From Nitrospira sp. (GTDB lineage Bacteria > Nitrospirota > Nitrospiria > Nitrospirales > Nitrospiraceae): a DNA stretch of 64,000 nt. The stretch's first letter is position 1, and each line of letters opens with the position of its first letter. Below, piece after piece: positions 56,581-64,000 of the stretch. A program made the position numbers and the translations under genes. The notes beneath the pieces are model-generated. The model was given only the letters and a program-made list of their open reading frames with translations, was not told the origin of the DNA and made no database searches. The stretch is from contig SPAW01000004.1 in assembly GCA_005239465.1 (NCBI GenBank), positions 93,591-157,590 of the forward strand, given 5' to 3'.

Positions 56581-57024
56581 ATGGAAAAAACCAAGTTGGA
56601 GTTGATGGTCGGTGCGTTCGTCCTGGTCGGAATAGTCTGTTTGGGCTATCTCTCGATCAAGCTGGGCAAGCTGGAGGTCATCGGGGGAGATCTCTATGAA
56701 GTCGATGCCCAGTTCAACTCGGCCTCGGGGCTGAAACCGGGAACGACCGTGGAAATTGCCGGCGTGGAAGTGGGGCGAGTCAAATCGATTATGCTGAAAG
56801 AGGATCGGGCGATGGTGAGGCTGGCGGTTCAGAACGGGACTAAGCTCTATTCCGATACCATTGCATCGATCAAGTCGAGAGGAATCATCGGGGAGAAGTT
56901 CCTCGCGCTGTCTCCGGGTGGAGGAGGCGATCCATTGAAAGCGGGCGACATGATCCGTGATACTGAATCGGGGTTGGATCTCGAGGAGTTGGTGAGTCAG
57001 TACGTTCATGGCAAGGTCAATTAG
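56581..57024 (+). CDS. mlaD: MlaD-type MCE-domain protein
   Basis: A 147-residue protein with an N-terminal membrane anchor (about 8-28) and one MCE domain (GLKPGTTVEIAGVEVGRV), as in MlaD, which forms a hexameric ring guiding lipids across the periplasm. Last 20 residues helical. Confidence 0.93.
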   Translation: MEKTKLELMVGAFVLVGIVCLGYLSIKLGKLEVIGGDLYEVDAQFNSASGLKPGTTVEIAGVEVGRVKSIMLKEDRAMVRLAVQNGTKLYSDTIASIKSRGIIGEKFLALSPGGGGDPLKAGDMIRDTESGLDLEELVSQYVHGKVN

Positions 57025-57083
57025 CTCGCCCTCGCCTGGGTGGCAACCAACGAACCGCTAGTTTGCACGGGGAAGGCATGACG

Positions 57084-57734
57084 ATGGCAATCGTGAATAG
57101 CTGGAGCAGGAATATACGCGCGCAGGCCTATTGCAGCTTGGTTCTCAGAGTTTTCTTGGTGGTTACATGGGTGGTGCTGACGGTGGTCCCCGGGTATGCC
57201 GGAGCACCTACAGATTCCATGAAGGCGACAATCGACGAAATTCTTCGCATCATACGAGAAAAGGAATTGAAACAACCGGGCAAGGCTGAAGAGCGTCGAC
57301 AGCTGCTGGAGCAGGTGGTCGGGGCTCGGTTTGATTATCAGGAAATGTCGCGGCGCGCACTCGGTGCTTCCTGGAATGCGCTTTCCGATCAAGAGAAACA
57401 GGAGTTTGTCGGCCTCTTTCGAACGTTGCTGACGAATTCCTATGCCGATAAGATCGAAACTTACTCCGGTGAAGGTGTGCAGTATTTGAACGAACGCACG
57501 GAGAAAGATTACGCTGAAGTCAGGACGAAGGTGCTGTCGGGAAAGACGGAGATCCCTCTCGACTACCGCTTAATCAACAAGGCAGATGAGTGGCGCGTGT
57601 ATGATGTCGTGGTTGATGGCGTCAGTCTGGTGAACAACTATCGGGGACAGTTTACGAAAATCCTCAGGGCGTCTTCCTATTCCGATCTCGTCGATCAACT
57701 CCGCAAAAAATCCGATAAGCTCAAGGCCCCATAA
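57084..57734 (+). CDS. mlaC: MlaC-type periplasmic lipid-binding protein
   Basis: A 216-residue exported protein: signal peptide (cleavage near GYAGA), then the MlaC/Ttg2D fold (RRALGASWNALSDQEKQEFV, then FRTLLTNSYADKI and WRVYDVVVDGVSLVNNYRGQ). It shuttles lipids between the MlaFED complex and the outer membrane. Start at 57084 preferred on GGGGAAGG spacing; 57078 is possible. Confidence 0.92.
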   Translation: MAIVNSWSRNIRAQAYCSLVLRVFLVVTWVVLTVVPGYAGAPTDSMKATIDEILRIIREKELKQPGKAEERRQLLEQVVGARFDYQEMSRRALGASWNALSDQEKQEFVGLFRTLLTNSYADKIETYSGEGVQYLNERTEKDYAEVRTKVLSGKTEIPLDYRLINKADEWRVYDVVVDGVSLVNNYRGQFTKILRASSYSDLVDQLRKKSDKLKAP

Positions 57735-57766
57735 CGCGTTTCTGTTGCAAGGACACGAGGACGTTT

Positions 57767-58963
57767 GTGCGTTGTCTTGTCGCCATACTCTTGCTGGTAC
57801 TCTTGGGAAATCACTGCCTCCTCTTCCCGGACTCGGTTTGGGCGGACACGCGATATTTCCCCATTCCGGCCGTAGGTTCCAGCAAGAACGACGGCAACGA
57901 CGCCGGACTGATCGTGCCGGCTCTCATCACGGATCCGGATGGAGACCTGAAGTACATCGTCGCGCCGATGGTCATCTACAACACGATCGTGGGAACTCGT
58001 GGAACGCTGAATCTGTTTCGCTATGACCCTGGCGGCAGGGAACTCCGAGCCGTTGCCTCCTGGTCCGAGAAGATCGAGCGCAGATTTCAGTTTAGCTACG
58101 TCGATCCGGCTTTTAGTAACGGCCGCTATAGCGTGGGCGTGAGTGCCGCCCATTTCAAGAATGCAACGGTGCGGTTTTTTGGTCTTGGTCCCACCACCAC
58201 ACTAGATGACCAGACAAATTACACAGCCCCTGAGACGAGGGCGAACTGGAAATTTGGCGTCTACGCCAATGAAGTGACGCAGATCGCTGTGAGTCAGCGG
58301 TTTCGATATATGCAATCTATCCAGCGCGGGGCCACGGATCTTCCCTTTACGGCGAGCATATTCCCTACGGTCTCAGGAGTACAAGGCGCGACGATTCTTG
58401 GTGAACGGATCAGCTTCTTTTATGACACCCGAAATAACCTGGTCACACCGACCGATGGGATGTCGATCATGGCCTACGCTGAGATGAACCACAACTTCCA
58501 CCAGGGTGCGAAGCCGCTCTACTCGAGATATGAAGTCGAAATCAAGAAGATGTTTGCAAGTGAGTCGAAACGGGCCATTTTGGTCATCCGTGGCGATCTA
58601 CAGGCCACGATCGGCACGGACGTCCCATTTTATGAACTGAGTTCCTTGGGCGGGCAGAACAACCTACGCGGATACGGAGTGGACCGGTACGTTGACAAGC
58701 AACTCCTGGCACTGAGCATCGAGGAGCGGATTCATGTACTCCGCACCCGCCTTGCCGGGGTGACGGCGGATTTCGAAATCGCACCATTCCTTGATACCGG
58801 GCAGGTGTTCAATTCCTACAAAGATGTGAGTTTTAAAGACTACCGCATCACGCCGGGCGTGGGGTTCCGCGGAATCATTCGGCCCAACGTCGTGGGGCGG
58901 ATCGACTATGGCTATAGCCGAGAAGGGGGAGCCGTTTTTGCCGGGCTTGATTTCCCCTACTAA
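57767..58963 (+). CDS. Omp85/D15-type outer-membrane beta-barrel protein
   Basis: A 398-residue exported protein (signal ending VWA-DT) that is nearly all beta-barrel, ending in Phe-Pro-Tyr. RGYGVDRYVDKQL and FLDTGQVF, then PGVGFRGIIRPNVVGRIDYG are the surface-antigen (D15/Omp85) barrel signatures. No POTRA domains are seen, so it is not BamA. Last gene of the hopanoid/Mla run, it could be the outer-membrane partner for lipid delivery, replacing MlaA. Confidence 0.85.
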   Translation: MRCLVAILLLVLLGNHCLLFPDSVWADTRYFPIPAVGSSKNDGNDAGLIVPALITDPDGDLKYIVAPMVIYNTIVGTRGTLNLFRYDPGGRELRAVASWSEKIERRFQFSYVDPAFSNGRYSVGVSAAHFKNATVRFFGLGPTTTLDDQTNYTAPETRANWKFGVYANEVTQIAVSQRFRYMQSIQRGATDLPFTASIFPTVSGVQGATILGERISFFYDTRNNLVTPTDGMSIMAYAEMNHNFHQGAKPLYSRYEVEIKKMFASESKRAILVIRGDLQATIGTDVPFYELSSLGGQNNLRGYGVDRYVDKQLLALSIEERIHVLRTRLAGVTADFEIAPFLDTGQVFNSYKDVSFKDYRITPGVGFRGIIRPNVVGRIDYGYSREGGAVFAGLDFPY

Positions 58964-59314
58964 TTGAACCTGGTTTATTGCGCTAGATATTATTAGGAAT
59001 TCAGGGCGAGAGTGAACGCGGGAGCTGGAAGAGAATCAACAACCGCGATGCCCGCGTGTCACCGATCTTGCTGCATGAGACAGCAAGTGGGGAACTCGGA
59101 TTGCTCTACCAAGTCAGGCATGGGCTCCTTGCGAGTTAGGGAGCAGTCCGCAAGGGCCGTTCTTTTGTAAGCGCTTGACATCATGGGATTCTTGTGTGAG
59201 ACTCACATCCGTTATACCCATAGCACGCTACTGCTCAACCGTTGCCCCTCGGAAGTTTGTTCATTCATACACACATACACAGCCAAGTAAGTAGATAAAG
59301 AAGGAGAGTATTCT
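58964..59314. other. Gap between the barrel gene and dxs
   Basis: No gene was seen in these 351 bp. A TTGACA at about 59176 has no good -10 partner. Leader regions of dxs can hold riboswitches, but no thiamine-type motif was recognised. Confidence 0.4.
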
Positions 59315-61261
59315 ATGTCGATTCTGAAGAGCATCCACAGCCCAGCCGACTTGAAGCGCTTATCTCCCGACCAATTACCAGCATTGTGCCAGGAGATTCG
59401 GGAGCAAATTATTGGTGCGGTCTCCAATGTTGGCGGGCACTTGGCTTCGAACCTCGGTGTGGTGGAACTCACAGTTGCATTGCAGTACCTGCTGGATACA
59501 CCCACAGACAAGATTGTCTGGGATACCAGTAACCAGACCTATGCGCACAAGCTCCTCACCGGTCGACGCGAGCAATTCCATACACTTCGGCAGTACGGCG
59601 GGTTAAGCGGGTTCTGTAAACGAGAAGAAAGCGAATTCGATACGTTCAATGCCGGACATGCCGGCACCGGTGTCTCGGCTGCATTCGGCATGGTCGCAGC
59701 CCGTGAACAGTTGGGCCAAAAGCATAAGATGGTCTGCGTCGTCGGGGATGGCGCCATGACGGCCGGGATGACGCTGGAAGGGCTCCAACATGCCGGCGGA
59801 CTAGGCGAAGACTTTCTAGTGATCTTGAACGATAACCAAATGTCCATATCCAAGAATGTAGGGGCCATTTCAGCCTATCTGAGTCGGACGATTACAGGGG
59901 AGTTCTACGGCAAGATGCGGGAAGAAACCGGCCAGCTGCTGCGCAAGATTCCCCACATCGGCTACGATATGCAAAAACTGGCTCGCCGAGCGGAAGAACT
60001 TGCAAAAGGGGCGATTCTTCCTGGATTGTTATTTGAAGAATTGGGGTTCCAATACAGCGGTCCCATCGATGGACACAATTTTGAGCATCTCCTTCCGACG
60101 ATCAAAAACGTGCTGAAGATGAAGGGACCGGTGTTGCTCCACGTGATTACCAAGAAAGGACTCGGCTACGAACCTGCCATGAAGAATCCGGTTTGGTTCC
60201 ATGCCTGCCCGCCGTTTGTGCGGGAGACCGGCGCACCCGCCAAGAAGGCCGCGCGTCCTTCCTATACAACGATCGCTATGGATTCTCTGGTCAAGTTGGC
60301 TCGTGAGGACAAGCGCATTGTGGCCATCACGGCTGCCATGTGCGAGGGCACAGGGCTGACCGCGTTCGAAAAAGAATTCCCTGATCGCATCTATGACGTG
60401 GGCATTGCCGAGCAGCATGCGGTGACCTTTGCGGCCGGGCTTGCGACGCAGGGGATGAAGCCCTTCGTCGCCATGTATGCGACATTTTTACAGCGCGCGT
60501 ACGATCAGGTGGTGCATGATGTGTCGACGCAAAATCTTCCGGTCGTGTTCTGCATCGACCGTGGCGGGCTCGTAGCCGAAGACGGGACGACGCACCATGG
60601 CGCCTTTGACTATGCCTATCTGCGCCACGTCCCCAACATGGTCGTGATGGCGCCGAAAGATGAAAACGAATTGCAGCATATGATGAAAACCTGTCTGCAG
60701 CACGACGGTCCGATTTCCGTGCGGTATCCGCGCGGTGTCAGCCTCGGCGTGAAGATGGATCCCGCTCCCGAGTCATTGCCTATCGGAAAAGGTGAGTTGC
60801 TGAAGGATGGAACGGATGTCGCAATCCTCGCGATCGGCGTGTCGGTCTGGCAAGCCGTTCAGGCCGCAGAACGCCTCAGCAAAGAAGGGGTGTCCACGGC
60901 TGTGGTGAATGCCCGTTTTGCGAAGCCGCTCGATCAGGAACTTATCGCGGATGTGGCGAAGCGGGTTCGCTACGTCGTCACTGTCGAAGAGGGTTGTAAG
61001 ATGGGCGGGTTCGGCTCCGCGGTACTCGAAACGCTGTCTGAGGCCGGTGTGAACGATGTGACGACGAAGATTCTCGGACTGCCGGATTGGTTTATCGAGC
61101 AGGGCCCGCAAGATTTGCTTCGCGAGCGGTATGGGTTGACTGCTGAAGGAATCTATCAGAGCGTGAAGGAACTCATTGGCAAAGCGGCGGCGACAAGAAA
61201 CCGGTTCACCGGTGCTGCGCCGGCGGGCCATCACCCGCACGGAGACGAACAGGGCAGCTAG
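59315..61261 (+). CDS. dxs: 1-deoxy-D-xylulose-5-phosphate synthase Dxs
   Basis: A 648-residue thiamine-diphosphate enzyme joining pyruvate and glyceraldehyde-3-phosphate, first step of the MEP isoprenoid route. TDP motif VVGDGAMTAGM...NDNQMSIS, HAGTGVSA, and the transketolase half with DVGIAEQHAVTFAAGLA and FCIDRGGLVAEDG are intact. Start at 59315 has AAGGAGAG upstream. Confidence 0.96.
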   Translation: MSILKSIHSPADLKRLSPDQLPALCQEIREQIIGAVSNVGGHLASNLGVVELTVALQYLLDTPTDKIVWDTSNQTYAHKLLTGRREQFHTLRQYGGLSGFCKREESEFDTFNAGHAGTGVSAAFGMVAAREQLGQKHKMVCVVGDGAMTAGMTLEGLQHAGGLGEDFLVILNDNQMSISKNVGAISAYLSRTITGEFYGKMREETGQLLRKIPHIGYDMQKLARRAEELAKGAILPGLLFEELGFQYSGPIDGHNFEHLLPTIKNVLKMKGPVLLHVITKKGLGYEPAMKNPVWFHACPPFVRETGAPAKKAARPSYTTIAMDSLVKLAREDKRIVAITAAMCEGTGLTAFEKEFPDRIYDVGIAEQHAVTFAAGLATQGMKPFVAMYATFLQRAYDQVVHDVSTQNLPVVFCIDRGGLVAEDGTTHHGAFDYAYLRHVPNMVVMAPKDENELQHMMKTCLQHDGPISVRYPRGVSLGVKMDPAPESLPIGKGELLKDGTDVAILAIGVSVWQAVQAAERLSKEGVSTAVVNARFAKPLDQELIADVAKRVRYVVTVEEGCKMGGFGSAVLETLSEAGVNDVTTKILGLPDWFIEQGPQDLLRERYGLTAEGIYQSVKELIGKAAATRNRFTGAAPAGHHPHGDEQGS

Positions 61262-61314
61262 TCCAAGGCAAAATGAATAAGTAAAAGGGCAAAAGTACCG
61301 GACGAACACTTGTC

Positions 61315-62502
61315 ATGCATATTGCGAGAAGGAAGACCAGGCAGATTTCGGTTGGCAAGGTCAAAATCGGTGGTGACGCCCCGGTGTCCGTGCAATCGAT
61401 GTGTTCGACCGACACGCGCGATGTGGCGACGACGGTCGAGCAGATTCGCCAGCTTGAAGCCGCCGGGTGCGAAGTCATTCGTGTGGCTGTGCCGGATGAG
61501 GAAGCCGCCAAGGCCTTGCCGCAGATCAAAGCAGCCATGACGGTGCCGCTGATCGCCGATATTCACTTCGACCATCGCCTTGCACTGCGAGCCGCCAAAA
61601 TCGTCGATTGTGTCCGCATCAACCCCGGCAATATCGGCGCCTGGTGGAAAGTCGAAGAAGTGATCAAGGCGGTGAACGATCACGGGATTCCGATTCGAGT
61701 CGGAGTCAACGGGGGATCGCTCGAACGGCCGCTGTTGGATAAATACGGGTGGCCGTCCCCGGAAGCTCTGGCGGAATCGGCACTCAATGCGGTGCATGCG
61801 CTGGAGGATGTCGGCTTCACAAACCTTAAGGTTTCGCTGAAGGCGTCGGATGTGCATCATGCGATCGATGCCTACTGGCTGTTTTCCCGTCAGTCGGATT
61901 ATCCGTTGCATATCGGTATTACTGAGGCAGGAACGGCCATGACCGGCGCGGTCAAGTCTTCCATTGGGCTCGGCTGGTTGTTGTCGCAGGGCATCGGAGA
62001 CACGTTGCGCGTGTCGCTCGCAGCCGATCCAGTCGAAGAAGTGAAAGTCGGGTACGAGATCTTGAAGTCGCTCGAACTGCGGCACCGTGGAATCAACGTC
62101 ATCGCCTGTCCGACCTGCGGACGGGTTGAAATCGACGTCGTGCGCATGGCGAATGAACTTGAAAAGAAACTCGGCCACATCAAGACCCCGTTGAACGTGT
62201 CGGTGCTCGGCTGTGTTGTGAACGGGATTGGAGAAGGCAAAGAAGCCGACATCGGCATCGCCGGCGGTGAAGGCAAGGGAATTTTGTTCAAGAAGGGCAA
62301 GCTCGTCCGCAAAGTCCCGATGGAAGAATTGATGGACACACTCATTCAGGAAGTGGAGCAGCTCGCCAAGGAAAAAGAAGCCGAAGGGAGCGGGGAGGCC
62401 GTCGCCCATGCGACCAAAGATGGCTGGGAACAGCTCGTGCCGCAATCCGACGAGCCCTCGACGCGTGGAAAAGAAATTCCCGTCCTTTCGAATAAGCGGT
62501 AA
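61315..62502 (+). CDS. ispG: 4-hydroxy-3-methylbut-2-en-1-yl diphosphate synthase IspG
   Basis: A 395-residue [4Fe-4S] enzyme of the MEP pathway. TIM-barrel half with RRKTRQISVGKVKIGG and CVRINPGNIG; reductase half with the cluster Cys residues in CPTCGRVEID and VLGCVVNGIGEGKEADIG. About 35 C-terminal residues are an acidic extension. It follows dxs by 53 bases. Confidence 0.96.
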   Translation: MHIARRKTRQISVGKVKIGGDAPVSVQSMCSTDTRDVATTVEQIRQLEAAGCEVIRVAVPDEEAAKALPQIKAAMTVPLIADIHFDHRLALRAAKIVDCVRINPGNIGAWWKVEEVIKAVNDHGIPIRVGVNGGSLERPLLDKYGWPSPEALAESALNAVHALEDVGFTNLKVSLKASDVHHAIDAYWLFSRQSDYPLHIGITEAGTAMTGAVKSSIGLGWLLSQGIGDTLRVSLAADPVEEVKVGYEILKSLELRHRGINVIACPTCGRVEIDVVRMANELEKKLGHIKTPLNVSVLGCVVNGIGEGKEADIGIAGGEGKGILFKKGKLVRKVPMEELMDTLIQEVEQLAKEKEAEGSGEAVAHATKDGWEQLVPQSDEPSTRGKEIPVLSNKR

Positions 62503-62567
62503 GCCAAGCCTCCTCTCTCGCCCCTAGCCTCGCACCCCTTGCCCAGACTATAATGCCGCCCTCGTGA

Positions 62568-62642
62568 GGCGCCGTACCCAAGTGGTAAGGGAGCAGTCTG
62601 CAAAACTGCGATGCAGCGGTTCGAACCCGCTCGGCGCCTCCA
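62568..62642 (+). tRNA. tRNA-Cys (GCA)
   Basis: Acceptor arms GGCGCCG and CGGCGCC pair perfectly; the anticodon arm is gcagt-ctGCAaa-actgc with anticodon GCA; the T arm is agcgg-ttcgaac-ccgct. CCA is encoded at 62640-62642. It lies just downstream of ispG and serves as the likely attachment site of the element beginning to its right. Confidence 0.95.
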
Positions 62643-63222
62643 CCTACTTTCGCCAGTTCCTCAACAGCTTCGGTAATCTCTTCTTTCTCGCCTTCAGGCT
62701 GTCTGACATCGTTGGTTACGGTTTTGGTTACGGTTCCAACTTTAGAAGAGGTCATCGATTCGCCAAGGCTGGCCCTATTGACCGCAGCCCTCAAGTGAGC
62801 AGGGCTCAGGTGGGCATACCGCATGGTCATGGTGATGGTGGAATGGCCCATCAACTCCTGGACCGTTCGGATATCAACTCCTGCCATGACTGCCCGTGAC
62901 GCGAAGGTATGCCGGAGAGTGTGCCAGGTTGCTCCCTCAATCATTGCCGCTTCTAACGCAGGCTCAAAGACCTTCACGACGAAATGACGACCCTGCATCG
63001 GCTGACCTAGATTCAAGGGACTGGGGAACAAGTAAGGACTGTGCATCCAGGAGGAAAGCCCTCTCAGGATACTCAACGCGGCCTCACTGAGAATCACATG
63101 CCGGGTTCTACCTGATTTGCTGAGAGGCACTGTGAGGATGCCCCGCTCCATGTCCACACAATCCCATCGAGCATGGAACTGTTCGCTCAGACGAAGCCCT
63201 GTTTCTACGGAGCGGGAGACGG
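62643..63222 (-). pseudogene. Tyrosine recombinase (integrase), C-terminal half only
   Basis: The catalytic domain of a phage-type integrase: TGLRLSEQF (Arg I), WHTLRHTFAS (His-x-x-Arg) and GHSTITMTMRYAHLS (His and nucleophile Tyr). The N-terminal arm and core-binding domains are missing: homology begins at about 63222, where the frame runs into the end of the transposase gene. Its 3' end reads into the tRNA-Cys gene in antisense (AERVRTAASQFCRLLP), typical of integrases at tRNA sites. Probably inactive. Confidence 0.8.
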
Positions 63223-63224
63223 GG

Positions 63225-64000
63225 TCAGTTCTTGACTTTACACCGAGCAAACGCCTGGACTTGCTCAGGTGTGAGGGGCCTTCGCTCGATTGCCTGCTGA
63301 ATCTTCGATATGCGTGAGGGAGAGACGCGAAAGCGAATGGCCACAGTCTGCAACGGTTCATTCGCGGCGCGCCGCAACAAGTAGACGGCTGTGTGGTAGG
63401 CATCGCGGTGTGATCGATCGAGGAGCGCGCCCACTCGAACATGATACGTGGTGGCGACTTGGCGGAGGACTTCATCCGCGGAGAGACGGGTTGGGCGGCT
63501 GTGCGCCGAAGGGACATTCGCCAACGGTTTCCCGTGTAACAAGCGCTCGACCCGTTCGAGAAAATCGGGGCTGCCAAGAAAAATTTGACTGGTCACCTGC
63601 GTCCATGGTGAGGGCTGGTTCACACCCTCCGCGACAAAGCGACAGTAAGCCGTTCGCGCCGTCGCGACCGAGGCATTGAAGAGGGCCAGCACTGCCGGCA
63701 TATCAAGCCAGTCCGGCGCATCCTGCAAGCCCGCGGTCGCGCGATAACTGCTCCACACCCAATCGCCGGCCTCCGTCACCATTCCGGCTCGCACAGGATT
63801 CAACACGACATAGCGACACAGCTCGAGGAGGTAACTCTCCTTTTCCACCAGCAGACTCTTGAAGCGGCCCTGCAGCAGGTGCCCGACCCGCCGGTGACGC
63901 CGATTGAACCATTGCGTGTAGGTGCCGTGCAGTCGTCGCAGCCCACGGCTCAGGTTGGGCTCCGGGGTTTCAATCACCAGATGGTAGTGATTGCCCATCA
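63225..64000 (-). CDS. REP-associated tyrosine transposase (RAYT, Y1_Tnp), 5' end beyond the window
   Basis: A single-strand HUH transposase: MGNHYHLVIE gives the His-x-His metal motif and YLLELCRYVVLNPVRAGM the nucleophile Tyr. The frame is open to base 64000, where an Arg/Tyr-rich N-terminus would be expected, so the gene is partial. A C-terminal helical extension of about 120 residues has a helix-turn-helix look (SPSRISKIQQAIERRPL). It ends against the truncated integrase. Such enzymes spread REP-type repeats. Confidence 0.85.
   Translation of the reverse strand, partial: MGNHYHLVIETPEPNLSRGLRRLHGTYTQWFNRRHRRVGHLLQGRFKSLLVEKESYLLELCRYVVLNPVRAGMVTEAGDWVWSSYRATAGLQDAPDWLDMPAVLALFNASVATARTAYCRFVAEGVNQPSPWTQVTSQIFLGSPDFLERVERLLHGKPLANVPSAHSRPTRLSADEVLRQVATTYHVRVGALLDRSHRDAYHTAVYLLRRAANEPLQTVAIRFRVSPSRISKIQQAIERRPLTPEQVQAFARCKVKN

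Noticed and set aside
62342-63577. A 411-codon frame as an intact integrase
   Set aside because: Only the middle (about 62643-63222) matches an integrase. The N-terminal third is antisense to the transposase gene, and the end is antisense to tRNA-Cys and ispG.

Overview
The window looks like the chromosome of a comammox Nitrospira (complete ammonia oxidiser, phylum Nitrospirota), or a very close relative. The left edge carries a partial ammonia monooxygenase subunit C gene with the expected copper ligands, preceded on the same strand by copD, copC, two amoD genes and amoE, with a bacterioferritin gene next door. The rest (BamD, a Mla-type lipid transporter, hopanoid synthesis, the DXP isoprenoid pathway, TonB and Fbp iron uptake, Fur) is that of a diderm with an outer membrane. 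No amoA, amoB, hao or nxr gene lies inside the window, so the comammox assignment rests on AmoC and the genes around it.

Layout. 1-5.7 kb: amo/copper cluster, all on the minus strand, with a tandem duplication of amoD that left a 25-residue copC remnant and an unannotated 40-residue Cys/Met/His-rich ORF just upstream of amoC. 6.2-6.7 kb: bacterioferritin with a degenerate ferroxidase centre. 7.6-11.1 kb: a minus-strand operon of zinc-ribbon protein, outer-membrane porin, lipoprotein, FMN-binding protein and four-helix membrane protein, with a Fur-like box upstream, divergent from apbE, whose product attaches FMN to such proteins. 12.3-19 kb: TonB/ExbD/ExbB, FbpABC ferric iron transporter and Fur. 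Together 6-19 kb reads as an iron-acquisition and flavin electron-transfer block beside the iron- and copper-demanding ammonia oxidation genes.

19-28.3 kb holds ordinary genes: M32 carboxypeptidase, O-methyltransferase, EamA transporter, bactofilin, AI-2E transporter, response regulator, BolA and monothiol glutaredoxin, and a cyclase-family hydrolase. 28.3-35.7 kb is an accessory region: two PIN-domain toxin-antitoxin pairs, a perfect 29-bp operator palindrome, an array of interspersed repeats (core ending in aaaagtagcctggcaccttt), broken genes cut at repeat borders, three HEPN-motif (RxxxxH) coding regions within 2.3 kb, and a zinc-ribbon/TIR-like protein. It is visibly more AT-rich from 31.3 to 35.2 kb.

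35.7-47.7 kb is core metabolism: ahcY and metK, TlpA and CcdA, bamD, a fabH with an apparent internal deletion, PhoU-like/Pit, PhoBR and ispH. 47.9-62.5 kb has smc, then a tightly overlapping hopanoid/lipid-transport operon (shc-hpnG-mlaE-mlaF-mlaD-mlaC-Omp85-type barrel), then dxs and ispG. With ispH nearby, three isoprenoid-precursor genes flank the hopanoid cyclase, and the Mla genes suggest dedicated lipid trafficking to the outer membrane. The window ends with tRNA-Cys, an integrase gene reading toward it that has lost its 5' half, and a REP-associated tyrosine transposase at the break.
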